From: Paratinospora sagittata
Taxonomy: Eukaryota; Streptophyta; Magnoliopsida; Ranunculales; Menispermaceae
Length of the DNA stretch: 64,000 nucleotides
Assembly: GCA_035771175.1 (NCBI GenBank)
Contig: CM069613.1
Coordinates: 6,506,001-6,570,000 of the forward strand
Direction: 5' to 3'
The translations under genes and the position numbers were made by a program. Of this stretch, positions 48,872 to 61,529 are shown piece by piece (the stretch's first letter is position 1; each line of letters opens with the position of its first letter). The notes beneath the pieces were generated by a model, which did not search any database, was not told the origin of the DNA, and saw only the letters and a list, made by a program, of their open reading frames with translations.

Positions 48872-50596
48872 AGTACAAAGAAAGTCAGGCTGATGACTAT
48901 TAATCAAGCGCTTGTTGGGAGGCAACCCAACGGTTTTAGTTTTTTTTTTTATTTAGTTTGTAGAATTTCCTTGCTATTGACATTTTTTTTCTCTTTTAGG
49001 GTTCTAAATAAGTTTGGGGATCCTCCAAGCTATTGTAGAGAGGAAGAATGAAGATACTCAAGTGCAGGCTTCTACCCGTGTTGGTTAAGGGGGTTTTCGT
49101 CGCTTATTCTTTTTATTTTATTTCTTCTTTTCTTATATGTTTTGCATTAAGGACAATGCTTTGTTTTAGTTTAGGGAGAAAATTTTCAATTTTTGTCATG
49201 GTGAGGATAGGAGTTAGTTTATATTAGTTTTATGGTTTAGATTTGGTTAGGATGTCATATTCTTTCACAAACTTTGATTTGATTTTATCTTTTTATGGAT
49301 GGTCGATGATAAAAAAAACATTTATTTAAACATGACTCTAGGGGAATGTAGAGAGTAATTTTTAAGTCTGTGTGTTTAATTCAACCTTTAGCTTGGTTTT
49401 GTTTAAAATTCTCTACATGTCTAACATGGTTTTGATTGTGGAATCATAACTTGTTTTGATTGGACTTTTGCAAGGAAGTTATATTTTTATATCTCTATGA
49501 ATTCTAGAACATGTTTGATTACCACTCAAGGCGAAATCCTAGAGAACATGCCACGAAGAGGATGATTTAGGCCATATTTTGGATAGCTTGAGCCATAAAG
49601 TCTATTTTTATTTGAATTATACCCTAGTTTTCCATTTTGAGCTTTTTATTCTTTTCTTTGTTACCTATGAAATGATTAGCTTAAGCCTAAACACCTAATT
49701 TCCTATTTTTCATCATATGCGTCTTTTACACACTTTGATTATGTTGGAGTGTTTATATTATTGAGAGTTGAAGATGGGAATAAAAGGATGAGAAGGTGAT
49801 GAAGAGAAGTATCATTTGGAAGTTTGCTTATTTTATGAGCTTTATAAAAAATAAAATAAAATAAAATGAAAAGAATGAATGAGAAAGAGAAAGAAAAGAA
49901 TAATGTTATGTCTATGTGTTGAAAAGAAATAAGTTTGGGGGTGTAGTTGTTTTTTGAATGTTGAAGAAAGCAAACAACAAACGAGTGGGGATTGAATGGA
50001 AGAAGTTGAATATTCGAAGATGGGTATATATTTTTATTTGGGTTTTGTTTGGGTTCTCTATGTAATGTTTTGGATGTTTTGAAGATGATCAAAGTGTTGG
50101 AGTGTGTTTTGAGCTTAAGTTTTTCTATTTTTCCTTACCTTTGAACCTTGGCCTGACATTACAACCTATGAAAGACCTATTGATTCCTAATGGAATGTGA
50201 TCTACATTAGTGGAGAGTGGTGTGAAAGACTTGCATATGGAATTCATTTTAAGAATATATATATATATATACTCTGAGATCATATGTGTTATACACTTGC
50301 TTGCACTTGTCTATGAAATTCATGAGTGGTTTTTTGAGATTGACTATTTATGTATGTGTTTGAGAATGGAAGATGAGGCTAGGTAAGAGGTTGGGTTGAA
50401 ATTTTAGACATCTTTTAACACTCTTGAAATTTCCTAATGAGTTATCATTTTTTTAATGTGATCTTAGAGGCCATGATGATTATTTTCAAATCAAGTTGTA
50501 ATTTGATTTAAGAAGATGATGTTGAGGTTGTTAGTTGAGTTTTTGTTTTGTTTTTCCCTTGCTCGGGACAAGCAAAGTTCTAAGTTTGAGGGTATT
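48872..50596 (+). other. 3' non-coding part of element C, right copy
   Basis: Equivalent of 21157-22717 up to 50432, then 164 bp found only here, up to the LTR start. GCTCGGGACAAGCAAAG followed by TAAGTTTGAGGG (50563-50592) is the likely polypurine-tract region. No env-like gene. Confidence 0.7.
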
Positions 50597-51326
50597 TGAT
50601 AAGTTGACATTTAGATGTGTTTTAGAGTATGTTTTAGATGAGTTTTAGGTTAGTTTATTCATCTATTTGGTTTGTTTATGCTAGTTTTGACTTATTAGTT
50701 AGTTTAGTCATACTTTGGTATTTTATGCTTTATTTCGGTTTTTAATTTTATAAGTTGATTAAGTTGATCATATAAGGATGTTACTCATTGAGTTTGCTTT
50801 GTTTTGTAAGTGTTTTGATGTGTTTAAAGTTAATTTTGAAAATGGAGACACGGTGCATGAAGATCCCATGAAGTTAACATGAAGTATGGAAGGCAAGCAA
50901 GCATGGAAATTTGGCTAAGTTCACAAGAAAGGGATAAAAAATAGTGCAAAAACCCGAAACTGTGAGCCGCGGCACCAAGACTTTCTAATTTTGCACTATT
51001 TTTCACTCTTTTCTTGTGGACTTAGCCAAATTTTCATGCTTGCTTGCCTTCCGTACTTCATGTTAACTTCATGGGATCTTCTTGCACGGAGTCTCCATCT
51101 TCCAAATCAACTTATAACATATCAAAACACCTACAAAGCAAAGCAAACTCAATGAATAACATGTTTATATGATCAACTTATAAAATTAAAAATCGAAATA
51201 AAGCATAAAATACCAAAATATAACTAAACTAACAAATAGGTCAAAACTAGCATAAACAAACCAAATAGATGAATAAACTAACTTAAAACTCATTTAAAAC
51301 ATACTTTAAAATACATCTAAATGTCA
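50597..51326. repeat. Foldback of two opposed Athila-type LTR fragments
   Basis: The left arm 50605-50952 begins TGACATTTAGATG. The right arm 50988-51326 is its reverse complement and ends CATCTAAATGTCA. Shared internal marks include TTTGGTTTGTTTATGCTAG, GATCCCATGAAGTTAACATG and GGCAAGCAAGCATG with their reverse complements. Identity is about 85-90% by eye, with a loop of about 35 bp around GCCGCGGC (50966-50973). The left arm is the start of the 3' LTR of C. The right arm is an LTR start in the other direction. A transcript across it would form a long hairpin. Confidence 0.88.
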
Positions 51327-52763
51327 GGCGTCTTCCATTTCCACCTACATTTGAGCTCTTGTGACAATAACAAAACCATTTTTCAGCTTATTTCCTTGAT
51401 CCATGCAATTAGTTCATCTCTACTTCTAAAGATCAAATCTTTATTGAATTCATTTGAATAACCACACAGTATCTCCAAGCCAGTATTACTACATTCGTTA
51501 TATTCGCCTTTATCCTAATATATTCAAGTCAAAATTAGTAATAAATACATTTACAATTCTTTATTCATAAAAACAAATGAAACAAAAAACCAAAATAAAA
51601 AACATACTATTTGGCCAACAAAACCATCCTATTTGGCCAGGAGTGGCCGAATATAAGACTTATGTTCAGTCCTAGCTAACAAATTTTTTTTTTTTAAAAT
51701 TGAGCTTTTCTGCAAAAAAAAATGTCAATATACGTGTCATAAGGCACGGAGATCTTTCTATTGTAATTGTTTTCCTTTTCATTGACAATCAATATGTTTC
51801 TCAATGTTTAAAATGGTTTTCCTCCAAAAAAAAAACCCTAGGGCTTTAAATCGACAAATCAAATGGCGTTTTCAACACTTACAATGCTTTTTTTTTTTTT
51901 TTTTTTTTTTTGTAAAAAAGGAAATGACAAAAATGCAAGATTTGATTATGAAAAAATAAGAAAAAAAACTAAAAAATGTAACTTTGGAGGGATTGAAAGA
52001 GAAGTGGGTTGAAGAGAATGAAAGGATTAAAGGTGGGTTTCATCATTTTTATCTTGACATTTTTGGTAAAATTACATAAAGTTATTTTTGTCTTTACAAT
52101 TTAAAAATTTAGTGGGTACAGAGAATGGCAATGGTAGGTTGATTTATAAAAATTGATCTTGGTTATATTACAGTGCTTACCCCTATCTGCCTTGTATTTG
52201 TACGCAAGAAAATAAAATAAAATTAACTTGAAACGAGGTTCACTCATCAAATTAGAATGAGCTTAAATTATCCTGACAATATTTTACAGCTATAAACAAA
52301 ATATTTTAGGAATACCTTTAGTTGTTGATGGATATGAACCTACTACTCATTGTTCGATCCAATAGTAGAGAACATGATCCCAGCCCACAATGAAAATGAT
52401 CTCCTTCATCCTTTTATTGTGTTGTCGATAATGTTGGGTACTTGGGAAATAATCTATAAGTCCCACAAAATTGGGTAGCATGGTTTTACTTTCCCTAGAA
52501 TCCTTCCATCCCAGAAAAGTTGAGAAGCACTCATTTAGTAGATAAAAATCAAGATCCATCATAATATACAGGAAGGCTCTATCTGACTTGCAAATTTTAA
52601 CTGATTTTCAAAGAAGACCTATCATCTATCAGCCATATATTTGATTATATCATAATAAATACAATGAGGACGGGCATTACAGAGGATGAAATATTAAGAA
52701 CAAAATGACTGCAAAGTTATCACATTCTAACCAATATAACATTCCATCCCCAGTAACCTCTCC
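51327..52763. other. Intergenic DNA and 3' UTR of the AGO10 gene
   Basis: AT-rich, with A and T runs (51887-51911 is a T tract of about 24). Its right part must hold the 3' UTR of the minus-strand Argonaute gene. A TTTATT at 52413-52418 (AATAAA on the gene strand, about 345 bp after the stop) is a possible polyadenylation signal. No other gene is seen. Confidence 0.5.
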
Positions 52764-55700
52764 CTAGCAATAGAACATTACTCTCTTCACATTTTCCTTA
52801 ACTGCAGGCAGCGGCCGGAAGCTGACCTCTCCTCCAGCACGAGTAGCCCGACCCGATGATGCTTGTACACCACCAACACCCGTTGAGCTGTTCTCTTGCA
52901 TGTCTGGCTCCATGTAGAATCGAGCTCGAAATGCTGCTAAGTGTGCATAATAGGCAGGAGGAACTGTGGGAAATACAAGTTCAAGTTAGCCCAGCCCTTA
53001 GTTACAAGAAGATCAAAAAATTAAGTTAATGAACAAAAGGGGCATATAATGTTAATTTCAAAATCCTCATGAGGTGAAAGAAAGCAAGGAAATCTACTTA
53101 AGAACAGAAGAAAACGTACCAACAGAGACAGAGCGTGTACACCTCGCATACCTGCAGAATGGCGCGGATCAGTAACCACATATAAAGCAAGAAATGATAA
53201 AATGAACGAATTTTATTTAGGAAAGAGGCTTGAGGATGAGAGAAAATATGATATTCCCCGTACGTGTAACATAAATTGTTGGTCAAAGACTGAATTCCAT
53301 CTGCTGTAAAATTGTTCTCGTCCCATAGAACATGGTAATGAGCTGGTCGGCTTGTCCCCTGTCAAAGTAGCAAATTATAGTCATTCATAAGTTGTCATGT
53401 AATGGAAGTCCATAGGAGCTAAAACAAAACAAGTTTTGTTAGCTAGACATATACAGACACAAAATCAAGAAATTGTACTTGGGCAGAAATCCAATATTTA
53501 GACTAATAAAACCATGTCTCTCAACCAGATCTTATTGCTGGAAAATTCGAGCTGAAGTATTAACTCTTGCTTCCGAAACAAAGACAAACCCTTAATTCCA
53601 AGGCAGATAGGAGTTTTGCAGTCTCTATGATACAATTGAGTTTAGATGAAAATGTTTTTAACCTGAATCCCTGCATGGCTGCATAGAAAAAAATCAAACT
53701 CTGTTGGATGACAGATTTTGGAATCAACCACAGTTCCTGCAAAAAAAACCGAACAATTCTTTAGACGTGTCCTGGAGAATCATTCCAATAGTATTTTCTG
53801 CTTGATTAGGCAGAGAAGCATTACCCGGTAAAATGTTGCCGCTCTTGTCAGTGCTGCTCTTATCTCTGTGGTTGTTAGCAAACAATCTTGTGTGATGTCG
53901 TTTTTGTACCACGATAAAGGTAACAGGAGGCTGGTAATTCGGTTCTAGAGAAGCGCAAGCCTGTATAAGCCCACCAAAGTGCCATAACTACATATCTTCT
54001 CTTATACATGTTTCGACTGATAAAACTGAATTGCACAAGAAATCACCTACCTTCCTGATTGCATCTAACTCATAGAGTAGAACTTGATAAAATTGCCCTT
54101 CGCTCACCCCGTCCCTGTTGAAAAATATTCTCAAGATAAGGAATTATAACTACAAATAGATAATATGCATGATCATGAGTGGACCCCTTGTTCATACATT
54201 ACTATGTATATGCACAAATATATTCTAGAAAGAAACATTGTATTTGCTCATTTATATACTTTGTCCATCATATAATTTGTTTGCACTAAACTTTGATATC
54301 GGAACGGTACATAAGTTCAAGAACGAAAATTGCTTCTTAGTAAGAACAATCTCTTTGTCAAAAAAACAATCCAAAGAAAAAATCAATCCATTTGGATATC
54401 TAGTGATGATTGATGTGGAAATTGAACAATTACAGAGCATTCATTTTTACCATAAATTTAAAAACCAATTGGGTGGCATCAAAAGAACTCAATGGGACTT
54501 TATGGAATTTCCTAACCGCAACATATCTAACTCTTGTATTCATTCCAGATTTGGGCATGTCTTTATGTCACATTTTTTGAGTTTTTTACAAGTACTACGG
54601 TCACATAATTATTATTGGAATGATGAACTACATGCAAGGGTACTGACATATTCAGAGTTATAACATTATCATACAACCTAATGACAAGTTGAGGATCAAG
54701 AACTATTTTATCGACCTGTAGAAGATAATTCTTAGTGGTTTTTGCCCCGTTGCCTTGCGAAATGAAATCAACAAATCCCTACATTTAAACCAAAAGAAGA
54801 TACAATTAAGAAAAATGAGATTGAGAATCTGAATGGGGGAAAATAAATTAAATAAATAAATAACCAATGAGAAAAATTAGGTACCGGATCATCCCGCCAC
54901 AAACTGTGCCACGTACAGGATCATGCCAAGTCTTGAACAGATCCTGTATGAGTTCTTGTCTATGAGCTTGAGCACAAACCAAACCTGCATATTTTGTGAC
55001 TTCTGGCCAGTCCTGGGAAGCTACTACCTACACCAAGAAAACCATCCACCAGTATTTTCAAATCTTAAAATTAGTTTATTGTTCTTTTTCTCTTTTCATT
55101 TTGACTATCCTGAAGCTTTACTATATGAGCTTTGTGTTTAAGATCTAAAAATCATTTAGGGGTATAGTACAGCAGCAATTGAAGGGCTCGAGTCTTCTCC
55201 GTTCTCTGGGTGCGTCACATCTGCGCCAAATATTATTGTTGGTATGTCACTGACTAACGGTATTCTGCAGCTTATAGCGTCCAAGAGAACCGTGTTTCTT
55301 CCACCCATCTGCAAGAGGACCAAAGGGATGTTGAGAAACAAGATAATTGAATTTTTTTTTTTTTAAATAAAGATAATTGAAGGCTTTCTAGCCACCTTAA
55401 CATTGATTTTCAAGGCAACATTAGCCAGGTACTGCTTGGTGATCTTGAAAACATGCTTTGTGAGACAACATTGTGATATTAAACCCAGATCGGTTTCACA
55501 TATTCGCTTGAGATCACCTGATATAATGCACATCAAGATGATATAAGATTGAAAACATGCATACAAGCTAGTGTTCTTTCATTTCCAGATAATCTAACTA
55601 AAACCTCATGGATTGAAGCTTCATACTTGACACAGCATATAAAATTACCGTATAAAGAACCATTGTTGTCGGGCAAAATGGCTAACAGTAGCTCTAATTC

Positions 55701-57751
55701 TTTGCCTTTAAGTTTGTTTGCAGACGAGTGATAAACGTGCTTCAATGCCTTTTCTACATGTTCAGGCCTAGCTGTGTAGATTGGAATTACGGGCTCTGGA
55801 TTGAATTCCTACAGAAGAACAAAGGCTCTCTCAAGAAAATAAAAAAAAATACAAAACTATATGCTAATTAGTTTAAGGAAAGAAGCACAAACAAAATCAT
55901 CAAAATGTGAAGGAAATAAGAAATTTAAATATAACAGAAATTACCATGCCAGAAACTTGACACATTTGAGCAAGCTCATTACAAAACCCACGAGCAACAC
56001 TCTCCTGAACACTACGTGAGAAATTGATGCATGCCCACCTGCTTACTGTGCTTCCATTGATCATTTTCTATTTTGCAAGAATAAGAAATTAAAAAAAAAG
56101 CATTAAAAAAGGCTAATGTAAAATTTAAAAAAAATAATAAAAATAAAAACCTAATAAAGATGCATTGGTAGACTGAATTAATAAAAAATAAAAGCACAGC
56201 ACCATCAGCTCCCAGATGTAAGAGAAACTTTGGAACAAAACAATGAAAAGAATCTGTACGAATGATCACACATGCACCAAACTCATTCGAGTCATCAAAC
56301 ACTAAATTTGAAGAAACTAGGACAGCAGATTAGTTATTTAGCAATATATTATGAGATCATGACTCCCATATAAGTTTAATCTCAACAGAAATCAGAAAAT
56401 TATAAATTATGCAAGTTTCTTCTCCCTTCTATTCCTATGATCATTTGGCCGTTTCAGAATAAGGAATTCGGAAACTCATTTTTGGACAACTCATAATTCC
56501 AAGACTTTCACCTTCCCTAAAAGTTGGGAATTAAGTCCATGAAAAGTAGAATAAGTATAAAATGAGGACAAGAAGTATGCATGCAAATTGGTGTACAGCA
56601 CCAATTAGTTTATGTATTACAATTTACGGTCATTCGATTCATTTCACAAGTTGATATGTATATTTTAATTTAATTTGCCAACTATAAATGAAAAGAATGT
56701 AGTAGGGCTCTACTGACTCATGTCGAAATTGCATAAATCAAAACTAGCTACAACAATATATCAAAGTAATTTAAAGATAATGCTTCTAAATACGCTGCAA
56801 GTGTCAACGATTTCACAGGGTTCAAACTGGAGTTCCTAGTTACATTATTCATGCCTCACAACAACAACAACAAAAAACCATCCACCAACAACTTCGACAT
56901 GGCTACTAATGATATTGAAAAATAAGAAAGAAGATTAAAAAACCACAGGTTTGTGCCACCAAGAGGAAAAAATATTCAAAGCAAAAGAAAGGATCTAATT
57001 ACCTTGTTCATCATATTCCACTGACCAACTTGAGGTAAACAATCTTTTTCCTTTCCAGTATCATGATATTTCAGCTGCAGAAAGTAACAAATGAGCCAGT
57101 GGCCACATAATATATCTAACATAAATAACAGGTAAGTCTATTAACCATTGCATTACCCAAGGAGCTGGTAGAATCCGAGCCTCGACAGAAGTCATCTTTT
57201 CACTTATTTTGATCCCAAATTCTTTTGCATAGGGGTCTTGATCATAGGCATTGTGGTGAACTGTCTGTGCAAGTGATTCAAAATGAATAAAACATGAAAT
57301 ATAATTGCTTCAGTTGCACCAGAACCCAACAGTCAGAAAGTCAACAAAGAGTTTTAAAAAAATAATATTATATAGATTTACATGATTTAGGGTCATTAAA
57401 AATTTTAAAATGCAACTGGAATCAAGGCAGCTACAGTGTTATCACTAGACTCCAAAGTGACATGATTTCAGAGTACTGTGTCCACTAGATGTCAAAGCTA
57501 TTTTACAGGGTCAGTATTGAAATAATGGATATTTCTTTTTTGTATCCAGTACATAGCATGCATGATTAAACTAGTAGCCTCCCCAGAGAAAAGCTTTATT
57601 AGCAGGGTGTTATGTGTGGCTCGGCCCACGTAATGAGCCCAAGGGGCTTATTTCTATTTTATTGTAGTAGTTTCCTAGTCTATGTTAGGAACTAACCCTA
57701 GTATCTCTCTGTGATATATAAGCCTATTATTAAGGTTTGAGAGGTAGGTAG

Positions 57752-57800
<49 letters not shown>

Positions 57801-60643
57801 GAGTGTGAGATATTAATTGGTGAGTTACTTTGATTCTCCTCAGAGTAGGGAAATCTTCATCTTCCGTGGATGTTGGTGAATCTACACCAAGCCACATAAA
57901 TCCATGCTTTTTGCCTTGTTTGATTTCTTCTTGTATTTTTGTGTGTATTTGTGTTTGTGTTTGTTCCACTGGTAGATCTCAACACGGGGGATTTGAAAAC
58001 TAATTACATGACCACAGTCAAAGAATAAGCTAATTCCATGGAGCAATTAATACAGTAAATCTATACTAAAAAAATGTTAAAACCCTTCATCGCTATTTTT
58101 TGAAATTGAGCATTCTACCAAATTTAGAACTTATAATGCAAAATATGGTCGAAGAACAAAAGAAAGGCAAACCTGCAAAATGTCATTTTCTCGATCCTTA
58201 GGTCTCTGACACGTAACTTTCAAGAGAGAGGTGATTTGCTTTTCATTCAACCTTTTTGTATATCGCTGACCATCAACTATTTTGCAAGCCTAAGAGGCCA
58301 CGCACAATCATGCAGATATTCATTAGTACATGATACTACCACACATTGTAAAATCCCTCATAAATTAAGTAAAAAGGAAGGACAACATAGTAAAAGACAG
58401 ATTCTACCTCCATTGGCAAATAATTTGCCTTCTTCTGATTCCCTACTTGAAGGCAAGGAAGGTGTGCATGTTGGATGGTGAATCCATACACCTCTTGAAA
58501 ATATTCAACCACAGATTTCATGTTTGAGTGATCATCAACAGGAAATCTGCCAGTTGTTTGAAAATCAACAAAAAAAGATTAAGACTTGACCATAGAGAAG
58601 AAATATTCTCTCCAATTATTCATTTTAATCTAGGCAACACAATCCTCAAATAGTGAAGCTCATAAGTCCTATCAACACAAAGCCTTATCCCAAGATCCCA
58701 AATAATAGAGAGTACTAGAGTAATTATATATTATTAGGGGTCCTAGCATTCTAGCATTCTTTTATTCTCCTTTTTATTATTCGCATAGAGATCAGTAACT
58801 CCAAGAGAAGATGGGAAAAGAGAGAGAGAGAGAAGAATAATCTTACACAAGTTCTCTTGTGGGTTGTGATGTTAAGCCTGAGATGCGGTATTTTCTTCGA
58901 ACATTTCCTCTGTGAGTCACCTCAACTTTCACTCCTCTAAGAGCCTTTTTGATCTGGTTGTTCATGATATATGAAAATTCTTGGTAAGTTATTAAAAATA
59001 AGTCCAAACTCCATAATTTCTGAATCTAAGTGTGACTATGATACCTTTATACGATCAGCATCAGACAATGGCTTGGACAATACATCTTTGCTCAGAAGCT
59101 GAGCAACAAACTCAATTACAGGAAGGGGTTCAATGAATGCTGCTGAAGACATATCTATAAAACAGGCAAAAGAAAATAGATACTATGTAAGATACAAGAG
59201 TATAAAGCAAGGAACAAAGCAAATAAATTTAAAAGAAACAATCTCCTATTATTCATAACCTTAATTTGTTGGTGTTTACATACCAATATTCAGGGACAAT
59301 CCCATCTGAGTAGGTCTTATACTCTGGTAAAACCCACGCCATGACTCCAAGCCTTCCCCAAGGCGCTGCGGTGTTCTTATATCAGGAGAAAAAAAGGATC
59401 TGCCAACAGGGCAGTACCTTGAAAATACAGGAAAATTTGAGAACAAGGAGTCAATTTGGGAGGCCTATATATAAAATGTTATGAATGGAAATAAAGAAAA
59501 ATAAATCACTGAATTTTGTACCTCTTAGTTGAAAGCTCCCTCAGTACAATGTCAAGAATCTGAAGGGCTTCTTGCGGGGCATCTGCTCGTTTACCAGCTA
59601 GAAATTGGCCCAAATGGTGCAAATCTGCCCGAGCAACAAACTTGATCGCCACCTTATATTCCCTCACTCTTCTGAAAAAATTCAAGTAGTCATTGTTAAA
59701 ATATTTTCATGGAGATAATAGAAATGTAAAGCAAAGAAACCAAGCAAACCAATATAAGTTTAAAATGGGCCCAAACATCAATTCAATCAGAATAATTTCT
59801 AATTAATACACAAAATGATAATGGAGAGAAATTAATAAATCCTCACTTGGGGCCATTAATTCCATCATTTTCATCTACAATTTTGATATTGAACTCTCTG
59901 GATGTAAATGGAAGCTCCCCAGCTGTATAAAGGCTCTTTCTACCATCATAAGCAGGCAATCTCATTCCCAAGTCAGATTCTTTGTACAGTTTTACAAGCT
60001 CCGCCATGATCATTCTGTTCACAGTTCTTGAAGCCACTTCAGGAGTTATAGTTACCTGCAACAAACGATAATACATGAACATTCCATCGTCTTACAAATT
60101 CAAACGCACATACAAAGAAAACCCATCTAAGAAGAGGCAGCTCACATCATATTGGTTTAAGTTCTTATCCGGTAACTCCGCGAAAAAATGGTTGGCCTTA
60201 ACTATACACTTTGTTCCTGCCTGCCCATAAGCCGGCCTAGGAGCAAACCGCAAAGATTTGCTCGAAGTCGAAAAAGACACCTCCATTGCACAATTATTAC
60301 CTCCATTACCAGGAAACCTGCTTGGAATTTCAATATGTTTGGCTTCAACCAGATACCCATTAACCGGTTTATCAATTATTGTACAGGGTCTTGAACTCGG
60401 GCGCATAGGAATATCATTCGGGTCGGATTTCCGGCCACCTCTTCCTCTTCTCCTCCCTCTATTCTTAGTAGGAGGTGAATTGTGATGATGGACTTTAGCA
60501 TTTTGGGGTTCTTGAGAAGATGGGCCTTTCCCATTTTGTGCAGTTTTGTGATTCTTTTGAACTTGATTCATGGAGTTTTGTACTTGTTGGGGTTTGATCA
60601 CAAGGTGCTGCTCAGAGCTCGCTTTCATCTGCCTCATAGGCAT
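52764..60643 (-). CDS. AGO10: ARGONAUTE10 (PINHEAD/ZWILLE) small-RNA effector, 22 coding exons
   Basis: Exons: 60643-60146, 60055-59847, 59671-59522, 59417-59284, 59154-59045, 58953-58847, 58546-58408, 58289-58173, 57264-57157, 57074-57003, 56067-55945, 55808-55649, 55517-55396, 55308-55171, 55027-54885, 54778-54716, 54114-54051, 53960-53825, 53736-53663, 53358-53264, 53151-53120, 52963-52764. All junctions are GT-AG; the sum is 2994 nt, 997 residues plus TAG (Arabidopsis AGO10 is about 990). [17 protein letters not shown] is the AGO10-type start, followed by a basic RGRRRGRGG patch. N domain about 150-300, PAZ about 335-475, MID about 545-645 with specificity loop DNNGSLYG (636-643), PIWI about 650-950. 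The slicer tetrad is Asp713 (FGADVTHP), Glu754 (AHRQEL), Asp799 (YRDGVSEG) and His939 (YYAHLAAF). In Arabidopsis AGO10 sequesters miR165/166 to maintain the shoot meristem; the same role here is inferred. No lesion seen. Confidence 0.95.
54115..54715 (-). other. AGO10 intron 16, with an unexplained plus-strand ORF
   Basis: A 601-bp intron between the exons carrying YR and DGVSEG. On the plus strand 54238-54663 is open for 141 codons from an ATG, unusually long for such AT-rich DNA. The product has no family I recognise. Confidence 0.5.
56068..57002 (-). other. AGO10 intron 10, largest coding-region intron
   Basis: 935 bp of AT-rich DNA between the exons ending in MMNK and starting KMINGSTV. 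I see no mobile element, RNA gene or ORF of note in it. Confidence 0.8.
57608..57984 (+). mobile_element. Solo LTR (copia-like in appearance) in AGO10 intron 8, antisense to the gene
   Basis: The 377-bp block starts TGTTATGTG and ends GATCTCAACA, with flanks CAGGG and CGGGG (4 of 5 bases matching, a decayed target duplication). Inside are a TATA-box-like TATATAAG at 57715 and a (GA)n run at about 57763-57798, then a T-rich 3' part. That is the layout of a plant LTR of the Ty1/copia kind. No internal region or second LTR is present in the 908-bp intron (57265-58172), so it is a solo LTR. Confidence 0.7.
57763..57798. repeat. (GA)n microsatellite inside the intronic solo LTR
   Basis: About 36 bp of perfect GA repeat following GGTAGGTAGGTA, just downstream of the TATA-like box of the LTR. 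Confidence 0.95.
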
Positions 60644-60736
60644 GGTGATTGGAAGAAGGGAACTTAGCCTTCACCAAATACACAACTGTTTCTTCCCTTC
60701 TCCTGTTCTTTTCTTTTATTTTAGAATGTACTCAAA
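60644..60736 (-). other. AGO10 5' UTR, part adjoining the start codon
   Basis: A pyrimidine-rich acceptor (CTCTCTGTTTTTGGATATCCAG on the gene strand) ends at 60737. This gives a 93-nt UTR piece before the ATG at 60643. The ATG was chosen because the protein start matches the AGO10 family and is the first in this exon's frame. Confidence 0.5.
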
Positions 60737-61529
60737 CTGGATATCCAAAAACAGAGAGAAGAATGAGGTGTCAGGGTAGATAACTTCAGTGGAGAAGTAA
60801 AACAATAAATAGAGCTAAGGATGGTATTATAACATCACAATCTTATCTACCAGAGATAAAAGTAGAATCAAAAGATACCACAGTCTTGTTAGCAGATTAC
60901 AAGCATTACCAGTTCTTTGCAAAATAATAAAGTTGAAAATCAAGCATTCATCAGCAAAACAAACAAACAAGCAAAACCCAGAACCCAAAAATCCAATTTT
61001 CCAGTTTTTAAGATATTCAAAATCCCAAAACTTAGTATATTTTTCATCCTAATTAGTAACTCAAACTCCATTAAGACTGCTTTGCACAGCAAACATCACA
61101 CTTTTACCCACAGTTCTTCTCCCCTTGCAGAGCAACCAAAAAACCACAAACACAAGAAAAAAAAAACTCAAAATAAATATAAACTCAAACAACAAACCCC
61201 AATATTATCCAAATTTAAGTGTACCCATGACACAAAACAACATGAAATCAACCCAAAACATTTTTTTTAAAAAAAAAAAAAACCCAACTTTCAAAATCCA
61301 CACTCACCCAGTAGACAAATCTCGAACTTCTTGCAACTCAATTTTAAGCTTCCTATCTCAACTCAAAAACTGCGATAAAATCAGTAAACCCACACCATAC
61401 CAAATGAAAATCCAGTACACAAGAGAGATAGAGAGTGGCAAACTTAAAAAGAAGCACATGAGAAGAAACAAGAGGAATAATAGTACTAATGAAAAAACAT
61501 GGAAAGAGAACCCAAAATTTGAAACTTAC
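60737..61529 (-). other. Probable 5' UTR intron of AGO10
   Basis: A strong donor (GGTAAGTTT, GT at 61529-61528) and the acceptor before 60736 bound a 793-bp AT-rich stretch. It has long A runs on the plus strand (T runs on the gene strand), typical of plant introns. There is no conserved ORF. Leader introns are common in plant Argonaute genes. Confidence 0.5.

Larger units (their letters stand above)
27715..50432. repeat. Right copy of the 27.7-kb tandem duplication
   Basis: This is the direct repeat of 1-22717. It ends at 50432 after the shared sequence CACTCTTGAAATTT. From there the right copy continues into CCTAATGAG and the rest of element C, while the left copy switches at 22718 to GAAGTAATT. 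In the tandem model 22717/22718 is the duplication junction and 50432/50433 is the ancestral right flank. Confidence 0.93.
38307..51326 (+). mobile_element. Athila-like element C, right copy, with foldback 3' end
   Basis: Same layout as the left copy, but it extends past the duplicated segment to its own 3' end. A purine-rich TAAGTTTGAGGG (50581-50592) precedes the LTR start TGATAAGTTGAC (50597), and the LTR folds back on itself until 51326. Element B2 (40186-47075) interrupts gag. RT, RNase H and integrase are missing as on the left. Confidence 0.78.

Noticed and set aside
60188..60779. Plus-strand ORFs opposite AGO10 exon 1
   Set aside because: Shadows of the GC-richer first coding exon of AGO10.
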